Below are positions 17,372 to 25,870 of a stretch of DNA of 64,000 nucleotides, piece by piece. Source of the stretch: Pseudomonas mandelii. GTDB taxonomy: Bacteria > Pseudomonadota > Gammaproteobacteria > Pseudomonadales > Pseudomonadaceae. A model generated the notes under the pieces. The model did not search any database, was not told the DNA's origin, and worked only from the letters and a program-made list of their open reading frames with translations. The stretch lies in the NCBI RefSeq assembly GCF_024138395.1, contig NZ_JAMYDU010000002.1, positions 124,001 to 188,000 of the forward strand, in the 5' to 3' direction. The position numbers and the translations under genes were made by a program. Each line of letters opens with the position of its first letter. The stretch's first letter is position 1.

Positions 17372-18807
17372 AGAATCGGTGAAATAAGCCGGGCGATCCG
17401 CATGCCGATCTGTTGCAGGCGGTGGGTCTCCCGGCTTTCTTCTTTGGCGATTTCGTGAGCCTGGGCGAAGTCATCGTTGAGCATCTGTTCAACTTCGGCG
17501 GCAAATACGCTGTCGACTGTCAATAACATCACTTCGAAATTCAGGCGGAACGAACGGTTGTCCATGTTGGCGCTGCCAATGGCGCTGATTTCATTGTCGA
17601 TCAGCACCACTTTCTGATGCATGAACCCTGGCTGGTAACGGAACAAGCGCACGCCAGCCCGTACCGCTTCGAAGGCGTAAAGGCTGGAAGCGGCGTAAAC
17701 GATCCGGTGATCCGCCCGCGATGGCAACAAAATCCGTACATCCACACCACGCAATACTGCCAGTCGTAACGCGGCGAACACCGCTTCGTCGGGAATAAAG
17801 TAAGGGGTGGTGATCCACACCCGTTCCGTCGCCGCATGGATGGCTTCGACGAAGAATAGCGAACAGGTTTCGTAGGAATCCGCCGGGCCGGTGGCCAGCA
17901 ATTGGCAGAGCACGCCGTCATCCGGATAAACTTCCGGCAGGATCAACGGCGGCAGCGAACGGGCCGCCCAGAACCAGTCTTCGGCAAAGGACTCCTGCAT
18001 GCAGGCCACCACCGGCCCGCGTACTTGCACGTGGGTGTCACGCCATGGCGCCAGGGGTGGTTTCTCGCCCATGTATTCGTCGCCGACGTTGAGCCCGCCG
18101 ACAAAACCGACAATCCCATCGACCACGACGATCTTGCGATGATTGCGGAAATTGACCTGAAAGCGGTTGAGCCAGCCACTGCGGGTGGCGAAGACTTTGA
18201 CCTCGATACCGGCATCACGCAACGGTTGCACATAACCGTGGGGCAGGGAGTGGCTGCCGATGCGGTCGTAGAGCAGGTAAATCGCCACGCCTTCGGCAGC
18301 TTTCTTCGTCAGCAAGGCGTGCAGGCGTTGGCCGAGGCGGTCATCATGGATGATGAAGAACTGGATCAGCACCGCTTGCCGGGCGTTGCTGATGGCGTCG
18401 AAAATCGCATCGAAAGTGGCTTGTCCGTCGATCAGCAAGCGCACTTCGTTATTCGCCAGACACGGCATGCGTCCCAGTTTTGGCATGGCCCTCAAAGACG
18501 CGTAGGCGCTGGAGGCACGCGCAGCCAGCGCCTCTTCTACCCAGGGGCGCCAGTTCAACTCGGAGATGGCCTTGCGCATTTCCTCGTTGGCTTGCCGCCG
18601 GGCGTTGATGTAGCCATCGAAGGTGCTGCGGCCGAAAACCAGATAAGGGATAAGCGTGAGGTAGGGAATGAACAGCAGTGACAGAGCCCAGGCGATCGAG
18701 CCTTGGGCGGTCCGAACGGTCAATACGGCATGGATGGCGGCAATCGAGCCCAGCGCATGCAGCAGAGCGATTAGATAACCGAAAACATGCGGTCCAAAAT
18801 AATCCAT
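17368..18807 (-). CDS. cls: Cardiolipin synthase (ClsA type)
   Basis: 479 residues starting at ATG 18807, where the N-terminal membrane helices begin (an in-frame codon 27 bases upstream adds a polar stretch and is less likely). Two membrane segments occupy ~8-55. Two phospholipase-D HKD motifs follow: [10 protein letters not shown] in the first half and [10 protein letters not shown] in the second, each followed by the Gly-Gly or Gly-Ser pattern ([21 protein letters not shown]). It condenses two phosphatidylglycerols to cardiolipin and glycerol at the inner membrane. It is convergent with cfa, with a four-base overlap of the stops. Confidence 0.93.
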   Translation of the reverse strand: MDYFGPHVFGYLIALLHALGSIAAIHAVLTVRTAQGSIAWALSLLFIPYLTLIPYLVFGRSTFDGYINARRQANEEMRKAISELNWRPWVEEALAARASSAYASLRAMPKLGRMPCLANNEVRLLIDGQATFDAIFDAISNARQAVLIQFFIIHDDRLGQRLHALLTKKAAEGVAIYLLYDRIGSHSLPHGYVQPLRDAGIEVKVFATRSGWLNRFQVNFRNHRKIVVVDGIVGFVGGLNVGDEYMGEKPPLAPWRDTHVQVRGPVVACMQESFAEDWFWAARSLPPLILPEVYPDDGVLCQLLATGPADSYETCSLFFVEAIHAATERVWITTPYFIPDEAVFAALRLAVLRGVDVRILLPSRADHRIVYAASSLYAFEAVRAGVRLFRYQPGFMHQKVVLIDNEISAIGSANMDNRSFRLNFEVMLLTVDSVFAAEVEQMLNDDFAQAHEIAKEESRETHRLQQIGMRIARLISPIL

Positions 18808-18938
18808 GGGGCAGCCTTGCTCCTGAAGATTCAATGCTTAACAGACCATGTTCCGGGCAGAATGTCGCTATTTAATTGGCCCATGAACCGAAGCCGGTGG
18901 CTGACGTCTAACGGCCACTAATGATCAGGAGTTACTCG

Positions 18939-19460
18939 ATGAACGTTCGTCTGCTGGGTTTGGCCATTGCGTTTGGTTTGGCACTTCCTGTGGCTGCTCA
19001 GGCGCAGATGTTGCAACCGGGCTTGTGGGAAATGACTTCAAGCAACATGAAGGTCGATGACCAGAACCTGCCCGATCTGCAGCTGATCCTCGGCCAGATA
19101 CAGAGTCAGATGACCCCTGAACAGCGCGCGCAGCTGGAGAAGCAGGGCATCACCATGGGCGGCAAAGGGATTCGGGCGTGCCTGACACCTGAGCAGGTGA
19201 AGACCGACAACATTCCACTGACGGACCCACAATCGGGCTGCAAGCAGGAAATCACCGAGCGTACCGGTAACCAGTGGAAATTCCGTTTCAGCTGTCCGAA
19301 AGCGCAAGGTGCGGGTGTCGCCACATTCCTCAGCGATCGTGAGTTCACCACCAAGGTCAACGGCACCTTCAACGCCACCGGCATTCAGCAGAAGGGGAGC
19401 CTCGATACTCGCGCGGTGTGGTTGGGCCAGAATTGCGGGACCGTTAAACCCAGAGCTTAA
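18939..19460 (+). CDS. DUF3617 periplasmic protein
   Basis: 173 residues, started at ATG 18939 because of the AGGAG site and the Sec signal peptide that begins there (cleavage expected after AAQA, before QMLQPGLWEM). The mature protein has the family hallmark PGLWEMTSSNMKV and a pair-spaced Cys pattern (ACLTPEQ, GCKQEI, FSCPKA, QNCGT). DUF3617 proteins are small, beta-rich and exported, of unknown function. It stands alone between the cls gene and a REP pair, with no operon partner. Confidence 0.8.
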   Translation: MNVRLLGLAIAFGLALPVAAQAQMLQPGLWEMTSSNMKVDDQNLPDLQLILGQIQSQMTPEQRAQLEKQGITMGGKGIRACLTPEQVKTDNIPLTDPQSGCKQEITERTGNQWKFRFSCPKAQGAGVATFLSDREFTTKVNGTFNATGIQQKGSLDTRAVWLGQNCGTVKPRA

Positions 19461-19463
19461 AAG

Positions 19464-19551
19464 CTTCGCGGGCAAGCCTCGCTCCTACAATGTCGTATCG
19501 TGATCGTGCGAACGACACGAATCCTGTAGGAGCGAGGCTTGCCCGCGAAGG
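19464..19551. repeat. REP-type inverted pair
   Basis: Two inverted copies of the core GCGAGGCTTGCCCGCGAA (19464-19489 and 19525-19551) lie between the convergent DUF3617 gene and the end of the zinc operon. The pair may act as a bidirectional transcript end. Confidence 0.85.
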
Positions 19552-19558
19552 CGTCCGC

Positions 19559-20461
19559 TTAGTCACTTCGAATCTTCGGTTGATGCAACAATTCACACAC
19601 CGCCTCAATCCCTTGCTCTCCGAAATCCTCTCCGCTGCCGCTGCGCATGCTGACAAACCCACCATGCTTTTCCTTCTCACCCACCACTAACAGATACGGC
19701 ACTTTCTGGCTGTGCTGGCGAATCTTGTGGCTGATTTTCTCGTTACGCAGATCTGAGTTGGCCCGCAGTCCGCGGCGGCGCAGCGTCTCGGTTACCGAAT
19801 GCGCATAAGCGTTCTGACGTTCATCGATGTTCACGACCATCACCTGCGACGGCGCTCGCCAGGTGTCCAGTTCCTGCTGGCTGGACCAGCACGTACCGTA
19901 GATCCGTTGCTCAGAGGTGCCACCAATATGATCCACCGCGAAGTACTTCAATACCTTGGTGGTGGGAACATGCGGACCTGCGGCAAAACTTTCAAAATCT
20001 CCCAATCGATACAGCGATAACCGTTCGGTTGGCGTCGCCTGGGGAGCTGTTTCCCTGCGGATCGAATGGTTAGTTGCCGCCAGTGCACGCATGCGCGCTT
20101 CGATCATTGGCAGCTCGACCAGGCCTAAGGATCGCTGAAAAGCGAACTCATAAAAGAAACCATCACCCAGCGCCGATCCGGCCCGCAACTGCGCGTTCGG
20201 ATGGAGCTGTTTGACGGCCATGGCCAGCATCAGTGCACAGGAACGGCGAAGGATCTCCAGACCGTCGGGCTCCTGGGGCGTGACAATACTGACCCGCGCA
20301 TCGCCCTCGATCAGGAATCCACAGTCCACCAATACACCGTCGACCCGACCGGCCACCGCCGCGTTAGCCAACCCGAGACTGATACTTGCGGCAACTTCAT
20401 ACACAGTCAGCGGCTGATCGTACTCACGCAATGAACCACTGGGCAGAGTGATGTGGATCAT
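19559..20461 (-). CDS. ThrRS-like protein lacking the catalytic core
   Basis: 300 residues with the ends of threonyl-tRNA synthetase but no middle. TGS domain ~1-60; N2 (editing-type) domain ~65-198, with LEILRRSCALML, GDGFFYEF, GPHVP and QRIYGTCW. Then, directly, comes the anticodon-binding domain ~201-300 (APSQVMVVNI, LRNEKISHKIRQHSQKVPYLLVVG). The whole class II aminoacylation core, including its zinc ligands, is absent. In E. coli numbering the editing residues H73, H77 and C182 are R73, L77 and A160 here; only H186 is kept (H164). It cannot charge tRNA and probably cannot edit. It is last in the Zur-box operon. It may bind tRNA-Thr or thrS mRNA, or be decaying, but the reading frame is intact. 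Confidence 0.8.
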   Translation of the reverse strand: MIHITLPSGSLREYDQPLTVYEVAASISLGLANAAVAGRVDGVLVDCGFLIEGDARVSIVTPQEPDGLEILRRSCALMLAMAVKQLHPNAQLRAGSALGDGFFYEFAFQRSLGLVELPMIEARMRALAATNHSIRRETAPQATPTERLSLYRLGDFESFAAGPHVPTTKVLKYFAVDHIGGTSEQRIYGTCWSSQQELDTWRAPSQVMVVNIDERQNAYAHSVTETLRRRGLRANSDLRNEKISHKIRQHSQKVPYLLVVGEKEKHGGFVSMRSGSGEDFGEQGIEAVCELLHQPKIRSD

Positions 20462-20495
20462 GATCGGTGTTCTCGAATGTTTTCGATAACGGGCG

Positions 20496-21833
20496 CTAGC
20501 GCATAAACCGTAGGGCTAAACCCTGGCAGCTGTCATTTAGACGTTGGTCGTGCCAGGCAATTTGCCCCGACACGACCGTGGTGCTGACGCTGTGGCGAAA
20601 ACGACGGTGGGCAAAGGGCGTCCAGCCGCATTGCGAGAGGATCGGTTGCCCGGAAACCGCAACGCCATCCGGCTCGGGTTTGATCAATACCAGGTCGGCC
20701 CAGTAGCCTTCGCGCAGGTAGCCGCGGTCAGGGATGGCAAACAGATCGGCGACCCGGTGACTGGTCTTGGCCACAAGAGTAGTGATCGGCAAGACCTCAT
20801 CGGCCACCAGTTCCAGCAGCGCGGGCAGGGCATGTTGCACCAACGGCAAACCGGACGGCGCCTGGCTGTAGGGCCGCTGTTTCTCGGCCCAGGTGTGAGG
20901 CGCGTGATCGCTGCCGATCACGTCCAGTAGATTGCTCAACAGTGCTTTGCGCAAGGCGTCACGGTCGGCCTGGGTCTTGATCGCCGGGTTGCACTTGATC
21001 AGGTTGCCAAGGCACGGGTAGTCGCGATCATCGAACAGCAAGTGATGCAGACAAACCTCGGCGGTGATGTGTTTCTGCGCCAGCGGTTTGTCTTCGAACA
21101 GCGCCAGTTCGCGGGCGGTAGTCAGATGCAAAACGTGCAACCGGGTGCCGTGTCGTTTGGCCAGATCAACGGCCATTGAGGAGGAACGAAAGCACGCTTC
21201 GGCATTGCGGATCAGCGGGTGAGCGGCTGGCGGAAGGTGCTCGCCGAACAGTTCTCGCAGGTTCGCGGCATTGGCCTCGATGCTGGGCGTGTGTTCGCAG
21301 TGGGCCAACAAAATCGTCGGCACCTCGGCGAAGAGCCGCTCGAGAATCCGTGGATCGTCTACCAGCATACTGCCGGTGGAGGCGCCCATGAACACTTTGA
21401 CCCCGGCCACCTCGCAAGGGTTGAGCGCGGCAACCGTGTCGAGATTGTCGTTGCTCACGCCGAAATGAAAACCGTAATTGGCCACTGAACTCGTCGCCGC
21501 TCGACGCTTCTTGTCGGCCAGCGCGGTGAGGGTCAGGGTGGCTGGGGACGTGTTGGGCATGTCCATGAAACTGGTGATGCCGCCGGCCACCGCCGCTCGA
21601 GATTCGGTATGGAAGCTGCCCTTGTCCGGCGCTCCGGGATCGCGGAAATGCACCTGGTCATCGATCATGCCTGGCAGCAGCCACTGGCCGTTGGCGTCAA
21701 TTTCGACGGTGGCCGTTTCACCTTCGATACTGCTGGCGATCTTGATGATGCGACCGTGGTTTACCAGCAAATCACCGTCACATTCACGACCTTCATTGAC
21801 CAGCCGGGCATTGCGAATCAGCACGCTGCTCAT
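20496..21833 (-). CDS. pyrC2: Dihydroorotase paralogue (PyrC2), zinc-starvation type
   Basis: 445 residues, class I dihydroorotase / cyclic amidohydrolase. Visible ligand candidates are His62, carboxylated Lys146 (GVKVFMGASTG), His178 (LLAHCEH), His236 (VLHLTTA) and Asp309 (GSDHAPH). The usual HxH at the first metal site is QVH here (Gln60-Val-His62), so one canonical zinc ligand is replaced. It would interconvert carbamoyl-aspartate and dihydroorotate in pyrimidine synthesis. Location in the folE2-znu operon suggests that it substitutes for the main PyrC when zinc is low, as proposed for duplicated PyrC genes near COG0523. It starts two bases after the carbonic anhydrase gene. Confidence 0.85.
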   Translation of the reverse strand: MSSVLIRNARLVNEGRECDGDLLVNHGRIIKIASSIEGETATVEIDANGQWLLPGMIDDQVHFRDPGAPDKGSFHTESRAAVAGGITSFMDMPNTSPATLTLTALADKKRRAATSSVANYGFHFGVSNDNLDTVAALNPCEVAGVKVFMGASTGSMLVDDPRILERLFAEVPTILLAHCEHTPSIEANAANLRELFGEHLPPAAHPLIRNAEACFRSSSMAVDLAKRHGTRLHVLHLTTARELALFEDKPLAQKHITAEVCLHHLLFDDRDYPCLGNLIKCNPAIKTQADRDALRKALLSNLLDVIGSDHAPHTWAEKQRPYSQAPSGLPLVQHALPALLELVADEVLPITTLVAKTSHRVADLFAIPDRGYLREGYWADLVLIKPEPDGVAVSGQPILSQCGWTPFAHRRFRHSVSTTVVSGQIAWHDQRLNDSCQGLALRFMR

Positions 21834-21835
21834 GG

Positions 21836-22396
21836 TCAGAACTCGTTCTGCAGGGCTTTGTAACCGCGCACCAAATCGACGTTGGTGCGCGCCACGTCTT
21901 CGGAAAACTCCGAAGCGCTGACGCTCACCGGTGGGAACTGCGACAGATCGGTGTTGGGGCCGATGCGCGTGGTGGAAGGCACGTAGAAGTCTTCAGGCAA
22001 GTCGCGACCGTCGACCACCGAGTTGTGCCGCACCACGCAACCGTCGCCCACCGCGCAGTTGAACAGCACGCTGTTGAATCCGATGAACACACGGTTACCG
22101 ACGGTGCAGGGGCCATGCACGATGGAGCGGTGGGCAATGGAGCTGAACTCGCCGATGGTCACCGCCGCGCCGGACTTGGAGTGGATCACCACGCCGTCCT
22201 GAATGTTCGAATTGGCGCCGATGGTGATGGGCTCCATCTCGCCTGAGTCATCCACTTCATCGGCGCGAATCACCGCGTACGGACCGACGAACACGTTCTC
22301 GCCAATCACTACTTTGCCGCAGATGATCGCGGTTTTATCCACATATGCCGACTCCGCAATCGACGGCAGATCGCCTGAAGGATTCTTGCGGATCAT
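21836..22396 (-). CDS. Gamma-class carbonic anhydrase-like protein
   Basis: 186 residues with a left-handed beta-helix of hexapeptide repeats (IICGKVVIGENVFVGPYAVI and on) and a C-terminal helix. The three metal-binding histidines of the Cam family are present with the right spacing: His72 (VVIHSKSG), His89 and His94 (IAHRSIVHGP). Gamma anhydrases hydrate CO2 and can work with iron or cobalt, so this gene may serve as a zinc-sparing stand-in. The ATG overlaps the znuA stop (ATGA), putting it firmly in the Zur-box operon. Activity is inferred, because many such proteins lack measured anhydrase function. Confidence 0.83.
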   Translation of the reverse strand: MIRKNPSGDLPSIAESAYVDKTAIICGKVVIGENVFVGPYAVIRADEVDDSGEMEPITIGANSNIQDGVVIHSKSGAAVTIGEFSSIAHRSIVHGPCTVGNRVFIGFNSVLFNCAVGDGCVVRHNSVVDGRDLPEDFYVPSTTRIGPNTDLSQFPPVSVSASEFSEDVARTNVDLVRGYKALQNEF

Positions 22397-23268
22397 GGCT
22401 TGCTCAACGCCTCATACAAGGTGTTGAGGTTGTATTCGAACAACCCGACGAACGTGCTGGCCGGGCCGGTCACGGCGAGGGCATCGGAGTACAGCGTGCC
22501 ACCGATATGCGCGCCGCTTTCATCGGCGATTTGCTTGAGCAAGCGTGCGTCCTTGATGTTTTCCATGAACACCGCTTTGACCTTGGCCTGACGGATCTGC
22601 GTGATCAGCGCGGCGACTTCGGCGGCCGACGGTTCGCGCTCGGTGGACAGACCTTGTGGCGCCATGAAGTCGATGCCGTAAGCCTGACCGAGATAGCCGA
22701 AGGCATCATGGGAGGTCACGATTTTGCGATTACCCGGCGGCAGCGAAGCGAGCTTGGCTTTGGCCTCGGCGAGCAAGACGTAGATTTTTTTCAGGTAGGC
22801 CTGGCTGTTGTGTTCGTAGTCGGTTTTGTTGGCGGGGTCGGCGGCGATCAGCGCTTTGGTGATGTTGCTGATGTACAGCTCGGTGTTCGCCAGGTTGTGC
22901 CAGGCATGTGGGTCGGGAATGGTTTCGCCGTCTTCATCCAGCGAGCGTGGAATGACACCGCGGCTGGCGCTGATGACCGCAGCTTTGGTCTCGGTACTGA
23001 TCACCAGACGGTCCAGCCACGGCTCGAAACCTAGCCCGTTCTTGATGATCAGTCTGGCCTTGAGCAATGCCTTTGCATCGTCCGGCGTCGGCTCGTAAGT
23101 GTGGGCATCGGCGTCCGGGCCGACCATGTTGGTGATCTGAATATGGTCGCCGCCGACCTGATGAGTCATGTCGGCGAGGATGCTGAAGCTGGTGACTACC
23201 TGGAGTTTTTCCGCGGCAGACAGCGACATCGACAGCATCAAACTGAACAGCACGAGTAAAGCGCGCAT
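22393..23268 (-). CDS. znuA: Zinc ABC transporter, periplasmic binding protein
   Basis: 291 residues. ATG 23268 is preceded by GAGGTG at good spacing and begins a Sec signal peptide (cleavage near SLSAAE). It is a cluster 9 metal-binding protein, with predicted ligands His56 (DAHTYEP), His121 (DPHAWHN), His187 (TSHDAFGYL) and Asp262 (LYSDAL). The long His-rich loop of classical ZnuA is missing: the segment before DPHAW is short and acidic (DEDGETIPDP). It may thus be the AztC-like type rather than the primary ZnuA. It delivers Zn(II) to the ZnuB permease encoded 11 bases upstream. The gene belongs to the Zur-box operon starting with folE2. Confidence 0.88.
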   Translation of the reverse strand: MRALLVLFSLMLSMSLSAAEKLQVVTSFSILADMTHQVGGDHIQITNMVGPDADAHTYEPTPDDAKALLKARLIIKNGLGFEPWLDRLVISTETKAAVISASRGVIPRSLDEDGETIPDPHAWHNLANTELYISNITKALIAADPANKTDYEHNSQAYLKKIYVLLAEAKAKLASLPPGNRKIVTSHDAFGYLGQAYGIDFMAPQGLSTEREPSAAEVAALITQIRQAKVKAVFMENIKDARLLKQIADESGAHIGGTLYSDALAVTGPASTFVGLFEYNLNTLYEALSKP

Positions 23269-23279
23269 CGGGTAACACC

Positions 23280-24146
23280 TCATTGGGATGTAAGCAAAGG
23301 CGGGCGGCGCAGCAAACCGTGCACCGGCCCGAACACCACGGACAGCAGATACAAACCGCCAGCCACCAGCACGATCGCCGGGCCGCTGGGCAGTGAGTAA
23401 TAAAACGACAGCAACAATCCGAGCCAGACCGAGAGACAGCCGAGCAGGGCGGCAATCGCGATGAGTACCGGCAAGCGGCGACTCCAGAAGCGAGAAGCAG
23501 CGGCTGGCAACATCATCAAACCAACCACCATCAGGGCGCCGATGGCCTGGAAACCGATCACCAGGTTCAGCACCACCAGCGTCAGAAATACCCCATGAGC
23601 CAATGGCCCGAGACGGCTGACGGTTTGCAGAAAGAGTGGATCGAGGGTGTCCAGCAACAGGGGTTTGTAGATAAGGGCCATGGCGATCAGGCTGAAGCCC
23701 GAAACCCAAATCATGCCGGTCAAAGTCGGCCCGTCGACCGCGAGTGCCGAACCAAACAAGAGGTGCAACAGGTCCAGCCGCTTGCCGGCGATACCGAGGA
23801 TCAGCACGCCGCTGGCCAGCGATATCGGGTAGATCGCGGCCAGGCTCGCGTCTTCCCGCAGGCCGGTGCGGCGGGTGATCCAGGCGGCGAGTCCAGCCAT
23901 GCTCAGGCCGGCACCGAGGCCGCCGATCGTCAGCGCGGGCAAGCTCAAACCAGCGAACCAGAAACCCAATGCGGCGCCCGGCAAGATGCCGTGAGCTACC
24001 GCGTCGCCGATCAGGCTCATGCGCCGCAGGATCAGAAACACCCCAAGAGGAGCGGTGCTGCATGCCAGAACGAGACCACCGAGCAACGCCCGGCGCATGA
24101 ATACGAATTCGTGGAATGGTTGCCAAAGCTGAGCGGCAGCGATCAT
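23280..24146 (-). CDS. znuB: Zinc ABC transporter, permease
   Basis: 288 residues and about eight hydrophobic helices, of the ABC-3 metal permease family. Typical stretches are RRMSLIGDAVAHGILPGAA near residue 45 and GALMVVGLMMLPAAASRFW near 220. The ATG at 24146 overlaps the znuC stop by one base (TGATG); a TTG one codon earlier is possible. It forms the inner-membrane channel with ZnuC and takes zinc from ZnuA. All three transporter genes lie in one overlapping block downstream of folE2 and its Zur box. Confidence 0.9.
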   Translation of the reverse strand: MIAAAQLWQPFHEFVFMRRALLGGLVLACSTAPLGVFLILRRMSLIGDAVAHGILPGAALGFWFAGLSLPALTIGGLGAGLSMAGLAAWITRRTGLREDASLAAIYPISLASGVLILGIAGKRLDLLHLLFGSALAVDGPTLTGMIWVSGFSLIAMALIYKPLLLDTLDPLFLQTVSRLGPLAHGVFLTLVVLNLVIGFQAIGALMVVGLMMLPAAASRFWSRRLPVLIAIAALLGCLSVWLGLLLSFYYSLPSGPAIVLVAGGLYLLSVVFGPVHGLLRRPPLLTSQ

Positions 24147-24814
24147 CAAGCCACCTGCGTCTGGGGTTGTTGGCGAATCAGGTCGGTACTAAGTCCGAGC
24201 ACGCAGCCGCTGCTTTTGATCAGTAGGGCTTGTGGGATGTGTTGGCGTACGGCGGCCAGGTCATGACACACCACGACCAGGGTTCGACCCTCGGCATGCC
24301 AGGCATGGATGTGTTTCCAGAGCAGTGCCTGACCGAGTTCGTCGAGGGCGGCGTGGGGTTCGTCGAGCAGCAGCAAGGGAGCTTCGGCGAGACTCAGCCG
24401 GGCGAGCAGGGCACGCTGCAATTCGCCTCCGGAGAGGGCCATCAATGGGCGATGTTCCAGGCCAGTCAGGCACCAGTCTTCCAGAGCAGACCTGAGGCGT
24501 TGGCTGCGAATCTCTGGAGCTTGTTTGCTGCCCCAGAAACCGGCGGCCACCAACTCTTGCAGACTGATGGGGAATTGCCGGTCCAGGTGTTGTTGCTGAG
24601 GCAGGAATGAAAGGCCGCCTTTACGTGGAACATCAATGATGACTTTGCCGGTCAGTGGCTTTTGCAGACCGGCGATGACTTTCAGTAGGCTGCTTTTACC
24701 CGAACCGTTGGCACCGATAACGGCGGTCAGGCTGCCCATAGGTAATTGGAAATCCACCGGCGGGGTGAGCGGTTGGCCGGGGGCACCCCAGCGCAAGGCT
24801 TGGCATTGGATCAT
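24146..24814 (-). CDS. znuC: Zinc ABC transporter, ATP-binding protein
   Basis: 222 residues, with Walker A GANGSGKSS (~36-44), Q-loop FLPQQQ, signature LSGGELQRALLARL, Walker B LLLLDEPHAALD and the switch His in VVVCHDLAA. The ATG at 24814 is chosen because it overlaps the folE2 stop (ATGA). It powers Zn(II) import by ZnuB. It is shorter than E. coli ZnuC (~250) and lacks the latter's C-terminal His-containing extension, again like the accessory zinc importers of this locus type. Confidence 0.9.
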   Translation of the reverse strand: MIQCQALRWGAPGQPLTPPVDFQLPMGSLTAVIGANGSGKSSLLKVIAGLQKPLTGKVIIDVPRKGGLSFLPQQQHLDRQFPISLQELVAAGFWGSKQAPEIRSQRLRSALEDWCLTGLEHRPLMALSGGELQRALLARLSLAEAPLLLLDEPHAALDELGQALLWKHIHAWHAEGRTLVVVCHDLAAVRQHIPQALLIKSSGCVLGLSTDLIRQQPQTQVA

Positions 24815-25707
24815 GCAGCCTCCCAATTCCAACGACTTTCGGCGACAGCATCGTGGGCGTGAAGACTTTCAGCGTGAACGACTCGCACGTGAAAAGCGTT
24901 GATGCCCGGGGAGCGTTTCAGGGCCAGGTTCAAGCGTCGGGCGGCGTCTTCGCAGAACATCAGGTTCTGTCCATTGGCGAGGGCGAAGGCTTGTTCGTCG
25001 GCGCGTTTCACGGCGGTTTGCACCGCGGTGCCCAAAGCTGCTTCCGCATCGTTGATCGCGGCGATCAGCGGCAGGTCATCCAGATAGTCGTCCAGACGCA
25101 GCTGCAATTGCGCATTGCTGCGTTGGCTATGTGGCGTGGCGACGATGCCTTTCGTGGAGCCAAGCCAAGCCAGAACGTCGGCATGTTGCAGCGACTTGTT
25201 GGCAAAATCATCCACGAATTGCTGCTGAATCAACTGCCGCGACAGCGCTGCTGAGCACGGGCAAGTTGAGGAATAAGGAATGTCGATTTTTAGTTCCACG
25301 TGGAACATCGCGTTTTTCAAACTCGCTTCTATGCTCACCGGATAAGTTTTCCAACCGGCTAGCGGACTGATGAGCGCGGGTCTTTTGAGCAATAGTTCGG
25401 TATGAATTTTTAAGTAAGCGTTGTGGGAAAGTCCTTCATGGCTCTCAAGAAAACTCTGCAAAACTCGCCGCAACAAGGTGGACGAAAGGTTTTCCCGCTC
25501 AAGCATTTCCAACGCCAGGTACAGCCGCGACATATGGATGCCGCGCGCCTCTCCATCGTCGAGGCTAACGCCAGCGTCGATCTTTGCGCTCAGTCGCTGG
25601 CCATCGAATAAAACAGGAAGAGCAATGCCGCACATGCCCACCCAATCGAGTGGCAAGGCTTGGCGTGAGGCCTGCGCGGCGATATCCGGCAGAGTCAGCG
25701 CATTCAT
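24811..25707 (-). CDS. folE2: GTP cyclohydrolase FolE2 (zinc-independent type)
   Basis: 298 residues from ATG 25707 (an in-frame ATG at 25719 adds four residues; neither has a clear ribosome site). The family's key Cys lies in SSTCPCSAALSRQL, and HSQRSNAQL follows. It catalyses the first step of folate synthesis, GTP to dihydroneopterin triphosphate. FolE2 (COG1469) works with other metals and replaces zinc-dependent FolE in zinc-poor cells. It is the first gene after the perfect Zur box at 25739, so it and the downstream znuCBA, carbonic anhydrase, pyrC2 and ThrRS-like genes should be derepressed on zinc depletion. A candidate parS site lies inside the gene. Confidence 0.92.
   Translation of the reverse strand: MNALTLPDIAAQASRQALPLDWVGMCGIALPVLFDGQRLSAKIDAGVSLDDGEARGIHMSRLYLALEMLERENLSSTLLRRVLQSFLESHEGLSHNAYLKIHTELLLKRPALISPLAGWKTYPVSIEASLKNAMFHVELKIDIPYSSTCPCSAALSRQLIQQQFVDDFANKSLQHADVLAWLGSTKGIVATPHSQRSNAQLQLRLDDYLDDLPLIAAINDAEAALGTAVQTAVKRADEQAFALANGQNLMFCEDAARRLNLALKRSPGINAFHVRVVHAESLHAHDAVAESRWNWEAA
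25293..25306. other. Candidate parS (ParB-binding) site 2
   Basis: GTTCCACGTGGAAC, a perfect palindrome with flanks AGTTCCACGTGGAACA, is identical over 16 bases to the site at 13027. Here it lies within folE2 and is read in another frame (Phe-His-Val-Glu), which argues that the DNA and not the protein is conserved. Confidence 0.8.
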
Positions 25708-25738
25708 GAGCAGGTCCATCGTGGGAGTTGATTTGGCA

Positions 25739-25753
25739 TGTTATATTATAACA
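25739..25753. promoter_or_regulatory. Zur box upstream of folE2
   Basis: TGTTATATTATAACA is a perfect 7-1-7 palindrome that fits the gammaproteobacterial Zur core GTTATANTATAAC at every defined base. It is 31 bp before the folE2 start, where zinc-loaded Zur would block transcription of the operon. Confidence 0.9.
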
Positions 25754-25870
25754 ATCAAATCGACGATGCCTTTTTCGTGAGCGGGCTTTCACCCTGCACA
25801 GCTATTTTCAGAAGAACCCACCGATGAACAGCTGCATCGTCTGGCAGCAGGAACAGAAAAAGGCGCAGGC

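Noticed and set aside
23269..24126. Apparent 286-residue extension of znuA
   Set aside because: It lies out of frame within znuB and has no similarity to binding proteins. The signal peptide starts at 23268.
24615..24632. Third parS site
   Set aside because: Only the right half (ACGTGGAACA) matches; the left half has five mismatches, so it is probably not functional.
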